Shown here in pieces: positions 61,634 through 64,000 of a stretch of DNA of 64,000 bases. Numbering within the stretch: position 1 is the stretch's first letter; each line of letters starts with the position of its first letter. The DNA comes from Pseudomonas xionganensis (lineage in GTDB: Bacteria; Pseudomonadota; Gammaproteobacteria; Pseudomonadales; Pseudomonadaceae): contig NZ_WKJZ01000002.1 of NCBI RefSeq assembly GCF_009763245.1, positions 383,251 through 447,250 on the forward strand, given 5' to 3'. A model generated the notes under the pieces. The model made no database searches, was not told where the DNA came from, and saw nothing but the letters and a program-made list of their open reading frames with translations. Both the position numbers and the translations under genes were made by a program.

Positions 61634-64000
61634 GTGGAGTTACAACAGGGCTTTCTGCTGACCCGACACTGGCGTGATACGCCGGCCGGCACGCAGGTGG
61701 AGTTCTGGTTGGCCACCGACAACGGTCCGCGCCTGCTGCGTCTGCCGCTACAAAGTTCGGTGGCCTTTATCCCGGCTGCGCAACGCGAGCAGGCGCAGGC
61801 GCTGCTGGCGGGCGAGCGCGGCGTCGAGCTACGTCCACTGGGCCTCAAGGACTTTCACCTGCGCCCGGTGCTCGGCCTGTATTGCCAACAGCACCGCAGC
61901 CTGATGGACCTCGACAAACAGCTGCGCCGCGCTGGCCTGGACGTGTACGAGGCCGATGTGCGACCTCCCGAGCGCTACCTGATGGAGCGCTTTATCACCG
62001 CCCCCGTGCAGTTCACCGGCACACCCGATGCGGCCAATCCGGCCCTGCTGCTGGAGGCGCAGATCAAGCCCTGCTCGGATTACCGCCCGACGCTCAAGCT
62101 GGCCTCGCTGGATATCGAAACCAATGCCTTTGGTGAGCTGTATTCCATCGCCCTCGAAGGCTGCGGCCAACGCAACGTCTATATGCTTGGCCGCGCGCCA
62201 GAGCAGCCGCCCGCAGTGGATTTTAAATTGGAGTACTGCGCCAGCCGTGGCGAGCTGCTCGAATGCCTGAACCAGTGGATGGCCGCCCATGACCCGGACG
62301 CGATCATCGGCTGGAACCTGGTGCAGTTCGACTTGCGTGTGCTGCATGAACATGCGCGCAACCTGGCCATCCCCCTGCGTTTGGGCCGCGATGGCAGCGA
62401 AATGCAGTGGCGCGAACATGGCAGCGGCAACGGTCACTTCTTTGCCGACGCGGCCGGCCGCTTGATCATCGACGGCATCGAGGCGCTGCGCTCGGCAACC
62501 TGGAGCTTCCCCTCGTTTAGCCTGGAAAACGTCGCGCAAAGCCTGCTCGGCGAGGGCAAGGATATCTCCACGCCCTACCAGCGCATGGACGAAATCGACC
62601 GCATGTTCCGCGAGGACAAACCCGCTCTGGCGCGCTACAACCTGCGCGACTGCGAGCTGGTGACGCGGATCTTCGGCAAGACCGCGATCCTCGACTTCCT
62701 GCTGGAGCGCGCCACCGTCACCGGTCTGCCCGCCGACCGCAACGGCGGCTCGGTGGCGGCCTTCGAGCACCTGTATCTGCCGCTGATGCACCGCCGCGGC
62801 TTTGTCGCACCGAACCTGGGTGACAACCCGCCGCAAGCCAGCCCCGGCGGTTTTGTCATGGAATCGCAGCCGGGGTTGTATGAATCGGTGCTGGTACTGG
62901 ATTACAAGAGCCTCTACCCCTCGATTATCCGCAGCTTTCTGATCGACCCGGTGGGGCTGATCGAGGGCCTGCGCCAGCCGGACGACGCGCATTCGGTGCC
63001 GGGCTTTCGCGGGGCGCGCTTCTCCCGTACCCAACATTGCCTGCCGGCGATTGTCGAGCGCGTATGGCAAGGCCGCGAGGCGGCCAAGCGCGAGCACAAC
63101 GCGCCGCTGTCGCAGGCGCTGAAGATCATCATGAACGCCTTCTACGGCGTGCTCGGCTCCAGCGGTTGCCGCTTTTTCGACACGCGCCTGGCCTCCTCCA
63201 TCACCCTGCGCGGCCACGAAATCATGGCCCGCACCCGCGCCCTGATCGAGGCCGAAGGCTATGCGGTGATCTACGGCGACACCGACTCCACCTTCGTCTG
63301 GCTTAAACGCCCACACGGCGAAGAGGAGGCGGCGCAGATTGGCCGCGCCCTGGTGGCCAAGGTCAATGCCTGGTGGCGCGATCACTTGCGTGACGAGTAC
63401 AGCCTGGAAAGCGCCCTGGAACTGCAGTTCGAAACCCATTACCGGCGCTTTCTGATGCCGACTATCAGAGGCACCGATGAAGGCAGCAAGAAGCGTTATG
63501 CCGGCCTGGTGACACGCCCCGACGGCAGCCACGAGATGGTCTACAAGGGTCTGGAAACCGTGCGCAGTGACTGGTCACCGCTGGCCCAGCAATTCCAGCG
63601 CGAGCTGTACGAACGCATCTTCCTCGGGCAGCCCTATCAGGACTATGTGCGTGATTACGTCAGCCGCACCCTGAATGGCGAACTGGATGAGCTGCTGGTC
63701 TACCGCAAGCGCCTGCGCCGCCTGCTCAGCGATTACGAACGCAACGTGCCGCCCCATGTGCGCGCCGCGCGCCTGGCCGACGAATACAACGCCGCCCACG
63801 GCCGCCCGCTGCAATACCAGCGAGGCGGCTGGATCAGCTATGTGATCACCAGCGCTGGCCCACAACCGCTGGAAGCACGCAACGCCGCCATCGACTACGA
63901 CCACTACCTGAGCCGCCAACTGCAACCGGTGGCCGACGCCATCCTGCCCTTTGTCGAGGATGATTTCGCCACCCTGATCGGTGGGCAGTTGGGGTTGTTT
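61634..64000 (+). CDS. polB: DNA polymerase II (3' end at the window edge)
   Basis: Family B repair/translesion polymerase; 789 codons visible, open to the last base. The final residues GGQLGLF resemble a natural polII C-terminus, so only the stop codon may be missing. Exonuclease motifs: LASLDIET and [14 protein letters not shown]. Polymerase motifs: [29 protein letters not shown] and [13 protein letters not shown] start at 61634 with GAGG eight bases before. LexA control is usual for polB, but I see no clear SOS box here. Confidence 0.95.
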   Translation, partial: MELQQGFLLTRHWRDTPAGTQVEFWLATDNGPRLLRLPLQSSVAFIPAAQREQAQALLAGERGVELRPLGLKDFHLRPVLGLYCQQHRSLMDLDKQLRRAGLDVYEADVRPPERYLMERFITAPVQFTGTPDAANPALLLEAQIKPCSDYRPTLKLASLDIETNAFGELYSIALEGCGQRNVYMLGRAPEQPPAVDFKLEYCASRGELLECLNQWMAAHDPDAIIGWNLVQFDLRVLHEHARNLAIPLRLGRDGSEMQWREHGSGNGHFFADAAGRLIIDGIEALRSATWSFPSFSLENVAQSLLGEGKDISTPYQRMDEIDRMFREDKPALARYNLRDCELVTRIFGKTAILDFLLERATVTGLPADRNGGSVAAFEHLYLPLMHRRGFVAPNLGDNPPQASPGGFVMESQPGLYESVLVLDYKSLYPSIIRSFLIDPVGLIEGLRQPDDAHSVPGFRGARFSRTQHCLPAIVERVWQGREAAKREHNAPLSQALKIIMNAFYGVLGSSGCRFFDTRLASSITLRGHEIMARTRALIEAEGYAVIYGDTDSTFVWLKRPHGEEEAAQIGRALVAKVNAWWRDHLRDEYSLESALELQFETHYRRFLMPTIRGTDEGSKKRYAGLVTRPDGSHEMVYKGLETVRSDWSPLAQQFQRELYERIFLGQPYQDYVRDYVSRTLNGELDELLVYRKRLRRLLSDYERNVPPHVRAARLADEYNAAHGRPLQYQRGGWISYVITSAGPQPLEARNAAIDYDHYLSRQLQPVADAILPFVEDDFATLIGGQLGLF

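Noticed and set aside
61829-63532. Long antisense open frame (567 codons) across polB
   Set aside because: Shadow of a high-GC gene; sense strand has all polymerase motifs.

Overview
The window is GC-rich, gene-dense DNA from a Pseudomonas-like gammaproteobacterium. The evidence is a LapA/LapD/LapG biofilm locus, PhaG, a short LOV protein of the P. putida SB type, a PA4642-type small protein, DNA polymerase II, and abundant REP-type intergenic palindromes (cores such as GTAGGAGC, GTAGGGTGGA and CTCTCCCGC). Most annotated genes are chromosomal housekeeping or catabolic genes. One gene near 57.6-58.6 kb has visibly lower GC and looks acquired.

Layout. 1-7.1 kb: C-terminal end of a giant RTX adhesin (LapA-like, cut by the window edge), a small conserved protein, then lapD and lapG on the opposite strand, and a divergent ion channel. 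7.2-10.9 kb: DUF1145 protein, periplasmic alkylsulfatase with a divergent LysR regulator, and a small lipoprotein. 11.1-21.4 kb: a nitrogen-scavenging cluster with a sigma-54 promoter followed by a guanidine-I (ykkC) riboswitch, a NitT/TauT-type ABC transporter, two DUF1989 proteins, a biotin-dependent guanidine/urea carboxylase and allophanate hydrolase. Together these fit the guanidine carboxylase route: import, carboxylation, deimination to allophanate, hydrolysis to ammonia and CO2. 21.6-27.7 kb: a diguanylate cyclase, CWC protein, RsuA-type pseudouridine synthase, PhaG, tRNA-Gly(CCC), a two-gene ABC exporter and an I78 inhibitor lipoprotein.

27.8-37.8 kb: a TyrR-like sigma-54 activator convergent with an operon of glutamine-synthetase-like ligase, aldehyde dehydrogenase and iron alcohol dehydrogenase. 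Cytochrome b561 and a complete TRAP transporter (dctPQM) follow. This suggests uptake and gamma-glutamylation-dependent oxidation of an amine or amino alcohol (inference). 38.3-45.2 kb: SDR, Tat-exported DUF1569 protein, MEST-type hydrolase, class II aldolase, cupin, flavodoxin, LOV protein, Old Yellow Enzyme and its probable TetR repressor, the last two sharing a 14-bp upstream motif. 45.5-57.5 kb: PA4642 family protein, SulP transporter, purine/pyrimidine salvage (hpt, upp, uraA), moaEDC, PIN-PhoH protein, DmeF-like metal exporter, yaaA, an SDR and two small membrane proteins. 57.6-64 kb: an unknown low-GC protein with an Rx4H motif, YefM-YoeB toxin-antitoxin, RlhA and DNA polymerase II, which runs to the last base.

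The most noteworthy items are the stacked sigma-54 promoter and guanidine riboswitch, a REP-like palindromic repeat translated in frame within the guanidine carboxylase, the OYE/TetR operator pair, the uncharacterised ligase/ALDH/ADH operon with its GAFTGA-containing TyrR-like regulator, and the HEPN-like low-GC protein beside the toxin-antitoxin pair. I did not find a CRISPR array, transposase or prophage.
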